Positions 1-7,067 of a stretch of DNA of 64,000 nt are shown here, piece after piece. Position 1 is the stretch's first letter, and every line of letters starts with the position of its first letter. Source of the DNA: Thiomicrospira sp. XS5. GTDB taxonomy: Bacteria > Pseudomonadota > Gammaproteobacteria > Thiomicrospirales > Thiomicrospiraceae. The notes beneath the pieces were generated by a model that saw only the letters and a program-made list of their open reading frames with translations, searched no databases and had not been told where the DNA came from. Both the position numbers and the translations under genes were made by a program. The stretch is taken from the NCBI RefSeq assembly GCF_001507555.1, contig NZ_LQBO01000001.1, positions 124,001-188,000 on the forward strand, read 5' to 3'.

Positions 1-662
1 CCACGCTCGGTTTTCACCAAACCGTAAAAACGTTGTGCCATATCATCAATCAAGCCTTGCAGATAGGTATCCTCTTCCGGCGTCATACGGCGGAACGGCG
101 AACCGGTATCTTTATTCGGCCCGGTTTTATAGGTTTTCACTTCCACCCCGATTTTATCGGACAACCCGACCACATTCGGTAAAATGGTAATCACCCCGAC
201 CGAACCGGTTAAGGACGTCGGGTGCACTTGAATATGATCCGAGGCCAGCGCTAAATAATAAGCCCCCGAAGCCCCCACATCCATCATTTGCACATACAAG
301 GTTTTGCCGGTGCGTTTTTTAAAAGACTTGAGTTCGTGATAGAAAATGTCACTGGTGGTCACACCGCCGCCGGGCGAATTCACCTTCAGCAGCACCGCTT
401 TAATGTCGTCATCCTTCTCCGCCCGACGCAATTGCATCATCACCTTATCGAGCAACCCCGGCGAGCTGTCCAAAAACCCTTTGGACGGTTCATTGGAAAT
501 CGCGCCTTCCACCGGAATCATCAGCACCTTACCGTCCGACCCATCGACTTTTTCCACAACTTGTTCTTTCAAGGGTTCGTCGTAACTCGGACCCAATTTA
601 ATCGTAGCGCAGCCTGACAATAGGCTCGCCCCCAATAATGCCACAGCGGTTTTCTTGAACAT
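1..662 (-). CDS. sppA: Signal peptide peptidase SppA-like S49 serine protease (3' end cut by window edge)
   Basis: This is the first 220 residues of a membrane- or lipid-anchored peptidase of the SppA (S49) family, which degrades cleaved signal peptides in the envelope. The start at 662 gives a short signal sequence ending in a lipobox (LLSGC, Cys18), so the protein is probably a lipoprotein. An NSPGGG segment lies near residue 95. The motif GASGAYY follows with Ser132, the expected nucleophile, and YKTGPNKD carries Lys179, the expected general base of the Ser-Lys dyad. The size is that of the short, single-domain SppA form rather than the 67-kDa E. coli form. The gene runs off the left edge, so its C-terminus and downstream partners are not visible. 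Confidence 0.88.
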   Translation of the reverse strand, partial: MFKKTAVALLGASLLSGCATIKLGPSYDEPLKEQVVEKVDGSDGKVLMIPVEGAISNEPSKGFLDSSPGLLDKVMMQLRRAEKDDDIKAVLLKVNSPGGGVTTSDIFYHELKSFKKRTGKTLYVQMMDVGASGAYYLALASDHIQVHPTSLTGSVGVITILPNVVGLSDKIGVEVKTYKTGPNKDTGSPFRRMTPEEDTYLQGLIDDMAQRFYGLVKTER

Positions 663-823
663 GGGTTTTCTCCTGTTTAACGGCTTTCAGTTTACCGTTT
701 TTCCAGCCAGTGTAAAAATAACAAAACGTTTTTGAAAGGGTCTTTGATAAGGCAAGAACACGCACAAAAAAGCCCAGCGCTGAATCAGGGCCGGGCCGTG
801 CTTGGAGAGCAATGAAAGACCAA

Positions 824-840
824 CCGGCATACCATGCCGG
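824..840 (-). terminator. Possible weak terminator hairpin
   Basis: A perfect 7-bp stem (CCGGCAT / ATGCCGG) with a 3-nt loop lies downstream of the small secreted protein gene. On the minus strand it is followed by only a broken T run, so termination is uncertain. Confidence 0.3.
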
Positions 841-904
841 AAGGCCCTTTAAAAAAACGGGCAACCCCGCGAGCCCTGCCAATCAGCAGGACGATAAAAT
901 CAAA

Positions 905-1162
905 TTATTGGAAACTGTAAGTGTCGTACTTGCGGCCGTAAACCCGGTTCTTATCCACACAGGCATCCCACGACCAACACAACATTTGGTTTTGGTAAAC
1001 CTCGGCAAAAATCACTTTCGAAGCCGCTTTAGCCTGTTGTTTTTCGGCCAGTTTTTCGACCACTTCTTCACTTCCATCAAAAGACCAAGTATCTTCGGCC
1101 ATTGCCGCTTGAGCGCCAAACAGACTTGCTGAAATCGCACCGATAAGGAATACGTTTTTCAT
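905..1162 (-). CDS. Small secreted or periplasmic protein of unknown function
   Basis: The protein has 85 residues and begins with a clear Sec signal peptide (MKNVFLIGAISASLFGAQAAMA, written in two parts: MKNVFLIGAISAS then LFGAQAAMA), with likely cleavage before EDTWSF. The mature part is about 60 residues, rich in Lys, Glu and Val, with two cysteines (MLCWSWDACVDK) that could form a disulfide. I chose the internal ATG because AGGAG sits at the right distance before it; the longer reading frame begins at a codon without a ribosome site. I do not recognise a family. A 30-bp near-perfect palindrome lies 32 bp upstream, so the gene is probably under a dedicated regulator. Confidence 0.65.
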   Translation of the reverse strand: MKNVFLIGAISASLFGAQAAMAEDTWSFDGSEEVVEKLAEKQQAKAASKVIFAEVYQNQMLCWSWDACVDKNRVYGRKYDTYSFQ

Positions 1163-1193
1163 CCTAAAATCTCCTGTAAACCCACTTAAAATA

Positions 1194-1223
1194 AACAATT
1201 ATTATGTATACATAACAATTGTT
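1194..1223. promoter_or_regulatory. 30-bp near-perfect palindrome, candidate operator
   Basis: The left arm AACAATTATTATG and the right arm CATAACAATTGTT are inverted copies with 12 of 13 matches, around a central TATA. The element lies just upstream of the small secreted protein gene, where its promoter should be. It contains the perfect inner palindrome TTATGTATACATAA. It resembles a dimeric repressor site. It does not fit the odd-centred Zur consensus or a canonical Fur box well. Confidence 0.6.
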
Positions 1224-1348
1224 AATATCAGAGTTTACTTATTAATTTTCAAGATGCAAACAAAAACCATGGAATCCTCACCATCGTCACGATTTCTTAA
1301 AGATTGGAAAAATGAATGAGCGGAGCGCTCGTACGCGGGAAAAAAGCA

Positions 1349-1374
1349 GGAAATGACCAGGCCTGGCCATTTCC
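1349..1374 (-). terminator. Terminator built on the CCAGGCCTGG palindrome
   Basis: GGAAATG and CATTTCC flank the iterated 10-mer at 1357-1366 and make a long stem. On the minus strand the stem is followed by CTGCTTTTTT, so it should terminate the TRAP binding protein gene that ends at 1385. Confidence 0.75.
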
Positions 1375-1384
1375 GAAAGTATCG

Positions 1385-2485
1385 TTACAAGTTGCGAGCG
1401 TTCAGGAACGCCAATTCGGACGCATTGGTCCACTTTGAAACTTGTTCTTTAAAGGCTTTTTGCGATGCCCAGACTTTAGCAGACAACGGATCTTTCGCCG
1501 CCTCCTCTTCAATGACTTCGGCCGACAGTTTTTTCAACTCTTTCAAAACCGAATCCGGGAAGTAACGCAGTTCCACATTGTGCTTCTCAACCAATGTCTG
1601 CAACGCCTGTTGGTTGCGCGCCATGTATTCCGACAACATTTCCAGATTCGCCACCTTCATCGCATTGCGCACAATGCTTTGCAAGTCCGCCGGTAACGCG
1701 TTAAAGGCTTCTTCGTTGATCATGCACTCCATGGTGGTGCCCGGCTCGTGCCAACCCGGCGTGTAATAATATTTCGCCACACGGTAAATGCCAAACGCCA
1801 AGTCGTTATAAGGCCCGACCCATTCCGTGGCGTCCAACGCGCCGGATTCCATCGACGGGAAAATATCCCCACCCGGCAAAGAGACCGGTACACCACCGGC
1901 TTTCTTTAACACTTCGCCGCCCAAACCGGGGATGCGCATTTTCAGGCCTTTCAAGTCGGCCACGGAATTGATTTCCTTATTGAACCAGCCGCCCATTTGA
2001 GTACCGGAGTTGCCCGCCGGATTCGGAATCAAGCCAAACGGTTTGTAGGCTTCTTCCCACAATTTCAAGCCGTCGCCGTAATACAGCCAGGCGTTCATTT
2101 CATCCGGCGTCAATCCAAATGGCACCGACGAAAAAAACACCGAGGATGGAATCTTACCTTTCCAGTAATAAGCCCCGGCATGCCCCAATTGCGCATTACC
2201 GCGTGACACGGCATCAAACACTTCGAAAGCGCCCACCATCTCACCGGCCCCATAGACTTTAACGTGAATACGACCGCCGGACATGTCATTAATCAGCTCC
2301 GCCACTCGATTGGCTCCCGTGCCCAGGCCTGGGAAATTTTTCGGCCAGGTCGTCACCATTTTCCATTCCACGGTTTCCATCGGTTGCACCGCAGCCGTTT
2401 TCGGTTCATCTTTTTGTCCACAAGCGGTCATCGCCGTGGTCGCAGTCGCACCGGCAATCGCGCCGATAAAATCACGTCTTTTCAT
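1385..2485 (-). CDS. TRAP transporter solute-binding protein, DctP/TakP family, Tat-type leader
   Basis: This 366-residue protein is the periplasmic ligand-binding subunit of a tripartite ATP-independent periplasmic transporter. The N-terminus MKRRDFIGAIAGATATTAMTAC has the twin-arginine pattern RRDFIG and a possible lipobox ending at the Cys. The core carries family features such as the AGEMVGAFEVFDAV region, RIPGLGGEV and the SGALDATEWVGPYND segment that shapes the ligand pocket of DctP/TakP proteins that bind 2-oxo or other organic acids. No DctQ or DctM membrane subunit lies on either side, so the partner must be elsewhere. A CCAGGCCTGG copy at 2323-2332 lies within the gene and encodes PGL. 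The ligand cannot be read from sequence. Confidence 0.88.
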   Translation of the reverse strand: MKRRDFIGAIAGATATTAMTACGQKDEPKTAAVQPMETVEWKMVTTWPKNFPGLGTGANRVAELINDMSGGRIHVKVYGAGEMVGAFEVFDAVSRGNAQLGHAGAYYWKGKIPSSVFFSSVPFGLTPDEMNAWLYYGDGLKLWEEAYKPFGLIPNPAGNSGTQMGGWFNKEINSVADLKGLKMRIPGLGGEVLKKAGGVPVSLPGGDIFPSMESGALDATEWVGPYNDLAFGIYRVAKYYYTPGWHEPGTTMECMINEEAFNALPADLQSIVRNAMKVANLEMLSEYMARNQQALQTLVEKHNVELRYFPDSVLKELKKLSAEVIEEEAAKDPLSAKVWASQKAFKEQVSKWTNASELAFLNARNL

Positions 2486-2705
2486 TGAATTTGTGCTTCC
2501 TTGTTACTGGTTTTGGTCTCGAGACATGCGCCATATTTTGCCATTTTTTCAAGATGTTATCTTGCTTAATTTTAAATTCCTAACCGGAAACCCTGACCGA
2601 CAAACCGCTAGGACTGGGCGTCGGCGCAAAAAACAACGGACGATTCGCCCCGCTCTGCTAGAATATTTCGCCAATCCAATCCTCTAAACAACGAAAGGAA
2701 ACGCC

Positions 2706-3044
2706 ATGACATTGGACGCTTTAATCGCCGAACTCAATCAAACCCCTGTGGCCTTCAACACCGTAATGGAAACCATTGACGCGACCTATGATTTCACCCC
2801 AACCCGCTTCCAAAACGGTGAGCAAATCAATGAAGCCGATACCAACAACGGCTCCTGCAAGATTTTCGCTTTCGCCAAATTAAACGGTCTAAGCGAACAA
2901 GCCACGCTGAACGCCTTCGGTGATTTTTATACTCAGGATGTTCTGCAGAATCCGGACGGACAAGACCACGGCAATATCCGTAACTTCATGAAAACCGGCT
3001 GGGCCGGTGTGCAATTCGATGCCATGCCGCTAACGGCAAAATAA
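2706..3044 (+). CDS. HopJ-family protein
   Basis: The 112-residue protein matches the HopJ family (named after a Pseudomonas type III effector but common in non-pathogens). Recognisable parts are the N-terminal helix MTLDALIAELNQTP, the YDFTPTRFQNG segment, the NGSCKIFAFAKLNGL stretch and the C-terminal HGNIRNFMKTGWAGV block. It has no signal peptide and is probably cytoplasmic. The start has a good AAAGGAA site. There are no secretion genes nearby, so an effector role is unlikely here; the function is unknown. Confidence 0.8.
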   Translation: MTLDALIAELNQTPVAFNTVMETIDATYDFTPTRFQNGEQINEADTNNGSCKIFAFAKLNGLSEQATLNAFGDFYTQDVLQNPDGQDHGNIRNFMKTGWAGVQFDAMPLTAK

Positions 3045-3113
3045 TACGATTGTTTTGAACGTGTCGCCCGGCTGGGCGGCTTGAAAAACCGTGTAGAAGA
3101 CCGTTTAGAGGCC

Positions 3114-3506
3114 TCAGGAAGGTGAAATGGCGGTCCACTTATTGCAATCGTCGTCCAGCTCGCACAATTTGCTTTCGTAAACGGCTTCCAGCTTTTCCTG
3201 CTCTTTCGGCAAGATGCTGAGAATCCGTAAGCCGTAAATGTACTCGCCGTTGAGCTCCTTCAACTCCACAACCTGCAATTGACAGAAATAGATGGTCAGC
3301 CCGTCGATTTGAATATGACAGTCTTTCAGCTTCTGCCGACGGTTGAAGTGAAACGCTTTGGCGCCCTGGTTCGGGCAATGCACGCCCAAGCCTTCACGGC
3401 TGAGATTTCGCCCTTTCAACACTTCCTCGCCATTATGAAAACTGAACGGGGTCGAAATGGCGTTCGAAATGATTTCATCTTCTTCTGCTGTGACGCCGTA
3501 AAACAT
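3114..3506 (-). CDS. Conserved-looking hypothetical protein
   Basis: The protein has 130 residues and no signal peptide or membrane segment. The second half (QKLKDCHIQIDGL, IYFCQLQVVELKEL, YIYGLRILSI) alternates hydrophobic and polar residues like a small beta-barrel, which recalls PilZ-type domains, but no PilZ motif is visible. I start at the ATG at 3506 because AAAGG lies 6 nt before it; the frame extends only two codons further, to a TTG. It is convergent with the hopJ-like gene. Function unknown. Confidence 0.55.
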   Translation of the reverse strand: MFYGVTAEEDEIISNAISTPFSFHNGEEVLKGRNLSREGLGVHCPNQGAKAFHFNRRQKLKDCHIQIDGLTIYFCQLQVVELKELNGEYIYGLRILSILPKEQEKLEAVYESKLCELDDDCNKWTAISPS

Positions 3507-3682
3507 GTGCAACCTTTTGATTTATCTTTATGAACGTTTCATACCGAAGCAAACTTCAATAGTAATCAATTTCACCTATCGTGCAAGCCCTAGAGAGACA
3601 ATTTAGGTTAAAATCCAAATATCTCAATCCTTTGAGCGAATAACCTTAGATAAACTAAATGAATACGAATCCTCGATCGCCT

Positions 3683-3711
3683 CTTGAAAACGCTGACCAT
3701 CATCCCCATAA
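3683..3711 (+). promoter_or_regulatory. Sigma-32 (RpoH) heat-shock promoter of the J-protein gene
   Basis: The -35 element CTTGAAA (3683-3689) and the -10 element CCCCATAA (3704-3711) are 14 nt apart. This agrees with the RpoH consensus CTTGAAA-N13-15-CCCCATnT at all but one position. It lies about 30 nt upstream of the start codon of the J-protein gene. Confidence 0.88.
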
Positions 3712-3741
3712 GCTAACTAGCTTAAATTTTCAGGAAAAACA

Positions 3742-4701
3742 ATGGAATATAAAGATTACTACGAAATCTTAGGTGTGGAACGCAGTGCCTCGGAAGCGGA
3801 AATTAAAAAAGCCTACCGCAAACTGGCCGCCAAACACCACCCCGACAAACCCAGCGGGGACGAAGCCAAATTCAAAGAAATCAATGAAGCCTATGAAGTC
3901 TTGGGCGACGCCGAAAAACGTCAAATGTACGACCAACTCGGCCCCAACTACCATAATGGCCAAAACTTCCAACCACCGCCGGACTTTGAAAGCATGTTCG
4001 GCGGCGGCTTTGGCGGAGCCGGCGGTCAGGCCGGTGGCTTCAGCGACTTTTTCGAATCCATGTTCGGCGGCGGCTTTGGCGGCGCGGGCGGATTCGGCGG
4101 TCAAAGCGGTTTCGGACATCAGGGCCAAGGCTTCCAGCAAAAAGGCGACGATCAAGTCGTCAAAGTGCTGGTCACGCTGGAAGAAGCCGTCAATGGCGCC
4201 GCCAAGTCCTTGAACCTGCAAATGCCGAACCCCAACCAGTTCGGGCAGGTCTCGCACCAGCCGAAACAGTTGAAAGTGAAGATTCCGGCCGGGGTCAAGC
4301 AAGGTTCACGGATTCGCTTGAGCGGTCAGGGCGCGCCCGGTTTCGGCGGCGGTCCGAACGGCGACCTTTATCTGGAAGTGGATCTGCAAAACCACCCACT
4401 GTACAAAGTGGATGGCGACGACATCATCCTCAACCTACCGCTGACACCGTGGGAAGCCGCGCTGGGCACTAAGGTCGAAATCCCGACCTTAAAAGGCAAA
4501 GTCAATATGAACATTCCAGCCGGCACTCAATCCGGTTCGAAACTGCGCATCAAAGGCCGTGGACTGGGCAAAGGCGATAAAGCCGGTAATCAGTTCATCG
4601 TGGTGCAAATTCACACACCACCGGCCGACAGCGACGAGGCCAAAGCTTTTTACGAAGACATGGCCACGAAAATGCCGTTCAATCCGCGCGAACACTTCTA
4701 A
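3742..4701 (+). CDS. cbpA: CbpA-like DnaJ co-chaperone
   Basis: This 319-residue class-B J-protein stimulates DnaK ATPase and passes unfolded clients to it. The J domain occupies residues 1-70 with the essential HPD at 33-35. A Gly/Phe-rich linker (about 80-135) contains a duplication: the block [14 protein letters not shown] occurs twice, and at DNA level a 23-bp stretch at 3994-4016 recurs exactly at 4060-4082. The two beta-rich client-binding domains follow, and there is no DnaJ zinc finger. The gene has a sigma-32 promoter. The CbpM inhibitor that follows cbpA in many gammaproteobacteria is absent; a terminator follows instead. Confidence 0.88.
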   Translation: MEYKDYYEILGVERSASEAEIKKAYRKLAAKHHPDKPSGDEAKFKEINEAYEVLGDAEKRQMYDQLGPNYHNGQNFQPPPDFESMFGGGFGGAGGQAGGFSDFFESMFGGGFGGAGGFGGQSGFGHQGQGFQQKGDDQVVKVLVTLEEAVNGAAKSLNLQMPNPNQFGQVSHQPKQLKVKIPAGVKQGSRIRLSGQGAPGFGGGPNGDLYLEVDLQNHPLYKVDGDDIILNLPLTPWEAALGTKVEIPTLKGKVNMNIPAGTQSGSKLRIKGRGLGKGDKAGNQFIVVQIHTPPADSDEAKAFYEDMATKMPFNPREHF

Positions 4702-4723
4702 AGCGTTCTCGCCCCCAGAAACG

Positions 4724-4769
4724 AAAAAACCGCCAGGCCTTTATACTCTTTAGGGTGTGGCGGTTTTTT
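4724..4769. terminator. Strong bidirectional terminator with a 27-nt repeat in its loop
   Basis: AAAAAACCGCCA (4724-4735) pairs perfectly with TGGCGGTTTTTT (4758-4769). It serves the convergent J-protein and TonB-receptor genes. The loop carries the repeat at 4734-4760 that recurs at 15413-15439. The outer arms are those of the CCAGGCCTGG family, but the palindrome is interrupted by 18 nt. Confidence 0.85.
4734..4760. repeat. 27-nt repeat, copy 1 (interrupted CCAGGCCTGG family)
   Basis: The element reads CAGGCCTTTATAC-T-CTTTAGGGTGTGG and differs by one base from the copy at 15413-15439. Read against the normal palindrome with its arms, it looks like GGCC followed by an 18-nt insert (TTTATACTCTTTAGGGTG) and then TGG. 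Confidence 0.8.
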
Positions 4770-4818
4770 ATATCTCGTTGATACCGACCGTCGACTTGAG
4801 TCGCCGACGGCTCAAACA

Positions 4819-7023
4819 TCAGCTCTTGAACGGCAAACGCGCGTGCAACTGGAAGTTACGTCCCATGCCCTGTGCATACCCTTTATAGGTATCGAGGAAG
4901 TCACGATACTGCACATCCATCAAGTTCTGCACGGTCAAATCCAGGTACAAGCGTTGCTTGCCGAATTTGAACCCGGTGCCCGCTTCCAGATTCCATAACC
5001 AGTAATCTTTGGTGGACGCCGTTCCAAACGGCGTATCGTCGAACTGGCTGAACGGCTCGTAAGGCCCGGCCGAATCCTTCTCGGCCACATACTTGGTGCC
5101 CAAGCCGACATACGGTTTCGCCAGATACTGACCGCTGCCAAACGTATACTGTGCGCCTAAGGTCACATTGTTCGCCGGCATCAACGGCAGATCACGATTG
5201 TTCTTGGTATCGCGCCCTTGCATGATTTCGGCGGTGGCTTGCCATTGCAATTGCGACGTCATACGGTAAGTGGCCGACCATTCGATCCCTTGAATCAACG
5301 CATTGGTTTGCGAGTTGATCATCAGACGATACGGATAGTTCAAGTTCTGCGTCGGTTGGCAATCGCCTTCGTGGTCACAATACTCTACGGTCTCGGTGTT
5401 TTCCAACACGATGTAGTTATCCACCCAGTTGGAGTACACCGACAAGGTCGAGTGCAGGTTTTCCGACTGCCAGGTTGCCGCCAATTCGGTGTTAATGGAC
5501 GTTTCGGCTTTCAAATCCGGGTTACCCAGTTGATAGGCCTGCACCCCGCCGTGCGCACCGGAGGCATAGAGTTCAAAAATGGACGGCGCACGGAAACTGC
5601 GTCCCAGGTTCCCGGTGAAGGTCCAGTTGGACGTATAGTGGTACGCCACGCCCAAAGCACCGGACCAATCAGAGAAATCGCGCGAGTTGTTCGAGCTGTT
5701 ATACACCCCGGTTTCATCCCAGAAATGGGCGTTTTCCGAGCTTAACGGCGCTTTGACGTGCTGACTGTCGTAACGCGCCCCCACTTCCACATCCCAAGGA
5801 CCGAAGGATTGTTTTTCCACCACAAAGATGCCGGCGCCGTCTTCAGTCGCACTCGGCGTCAAATGACCGGAACGCAAATCCTGGTCTTTGGTGTAACCGC
5901 TGACACCGAACTCACCTTGCCACCCGAAGAATTCCGGATGTTCCACCGCTAACTGGTAATCATCGCGGTGGACGACGATGTCGAGATATTCCTCGTCATC
6001 CTTGTAATCGTCCATGTCCTCGTAAGTCACTTCATGCATCGCCTGACGCTGGTTGCGGGTATGGGCGTATTTCGGTTTGATAACCCAATCCCCGGCGAAA
6101 AACTCGGCCTTCAATTGGGTTTCGGAGTTGGTCAGATTTTGCCCGGCGGACGGAATCAATTCATATTCGCCCGGCGCCGCTTCCACGCCCAGATAGTTTT
6201 GTTTGGATTGCCAATAATTGTGGCGTAATTCCACTTCCCCCCAATCACCACGGTAACCCGCGCCGATCACGGCCGACTCGCCTTCAAAGTTGGTATACGG
6301 CGTGGTACCGGTGACCAAGGGTTTGGTGCCCGGCGGATCGCCCGGGGCCACATCGCCCGCTTCCGGGCCGTCCGGCGTGACGAAATCGTTGCCGCGGCGC
6401 TTGGTCACGCCCCCGACCAGACCGAAGCCATTGGAAGACAGTTTGGCCTTGGCGCCAATCATGGTTTCGTTATTATTGGAATTCACCTCGCCCATCAATT
6501 CTCCGGACGCTTTGGTTTCACCCGGCCCGGCGTAATCGATTTGCGGCCCGACCACATTCACCGCCGACTTCACTGCCTGACTGGAATACTTCAAGCCCTG
6601 CGGCCCTCGAATCACTTCCAAACGTTCGGTCAAAGCCGGGTCCACATTCGGGTTATGGCGTGTGCCTTCCGCCTGATATTCCATGGTCATGCCGTTGGAC
6701 AAAATCGGCAAACGCAACGAGGTATCGCCGCGCACCACCGGCTTACCGGATTGCGAACCTGTTTCCAGCGTGTTCACGCCCGGCAAGCCGTCCAGCGCCT
6801 CACCGAGGGAGGCGGTGCCGTTGCGTTCCATTTCCGCTTTGGAGGGTTGCAAGGTAGTGGATGTACTGATATCGACCGGTTCCAACGGCGGATTCAACTG
6901 CGATTCCACGGAAATTTTCTGTAATTGGGTTGTTTGGGTCTGCTGACTGTCTTCGGCCCAGGCCGCGTTCACCGACGCACCACTGGCCAACAAAATAGCA
7001 GACACGAGTTTCTTTTTTAACAT
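4819..7023 (-). CDS. TonB-dependent outer-membrane receptor (second receptor of the zinc-type locus)
   Basis: This 734-residue protein is a TonB-dependent gated beta-barrel. It has a signal peptide (LVSAILLASGASVNAAWA), a TonB-box region near LQKISVESQ, a plug domain (SLGEALDGLPGVN, GKPVVRGD, RLEVIRGPQGLKYSS) and a long barrel. It ends in ARLPFKS rather than the usual terminal aromatic residue, which is a small oddity. I start at the ATG at 7023, where AAGGAG is 5 nt away, instead of the GTG one codon earlier. It follows the ZnuD-like receptor gene by 44 nt and is probably cotranscribed. The substrate is probably a metal or metallophore, by context only. Confidence 0.85.
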   Translation of the reverse strand: MLKKKLVSAILLASGASVNAAWAEDSQQTQTTQLQKISVESQLNPPLEPVDISTSTTLQPSKAEMERNGTASLGEALDGLPGVNTLETGSQSGKPVVRGDTSLRLPILSNGMTMEYQAEGTRHNPNVDPALTERLEVIRGPQGLKYSSQAVKSAVNVVGPQIDYAGPGETKASGELMGEVNSNNNETMIGAKAKLSSNGFGLVGGVTKRRGNDFVTPDGPEAGDVAPGDPPGTKPLVTGTTPYTNFEGESAVIGAGYRGDWGEVELRHNYWQSKQNYLGVEAAPGEYELIPSAGQNLTNSETQLKAEFFAGDWVIKPKYAHTRNQRQAMHEVTYEDMDDYKDDEEYLDIVVHRDDYQLAVEHPEFFGWQGEFGVSGYTKDQDLRSGHLTPSATEDGAGIFVVEKQSFGPWDVEVGARYDSQHVKAPLSSENAHFWDETGVYNSSNNSRDFSDWSGALGVAYHYTSNWTFTGNLGRSFRAPSIFELYASGAHGGVQAYQLGNPDLKAETSINTELAATWQSENLHSTLSVYSNWVDNYIVLENTETVEYCDHEGDCQPTQNLNYPYRLMINSQTNALIQGIEWSATYRMTSQLQWQATAEIMQGRDTKNNRDLPLMPANNVTLGAQYTFGSGQYLAKPYVGLGTKYVAEKDSAGPYEPFSQFDDTPFGTASTKDYWLWNLEAGTGFKFGKQRLYLDLTVQNLMDVQYRDFLDTYKGYAQGMGRNFQLHARLPFKS

Positions 7024-7067
7024 CACTTCTCCTTAGGATTTTAGAACGCTTTTCTTTCCGCCTTGAT

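Noticed and set aside
598..882. 94-residue minus-strand frame upstream of and overlapping sppA
   Set aside because: It overlaps the sppA start in another frame and has no ribosome site.
1202..1215. TTATGTATACATAA read as a Fur or Zur box
   Set aside because: The symmetry centre and arm sequence do not match either consensus; kept only as an unnamed palindrome.
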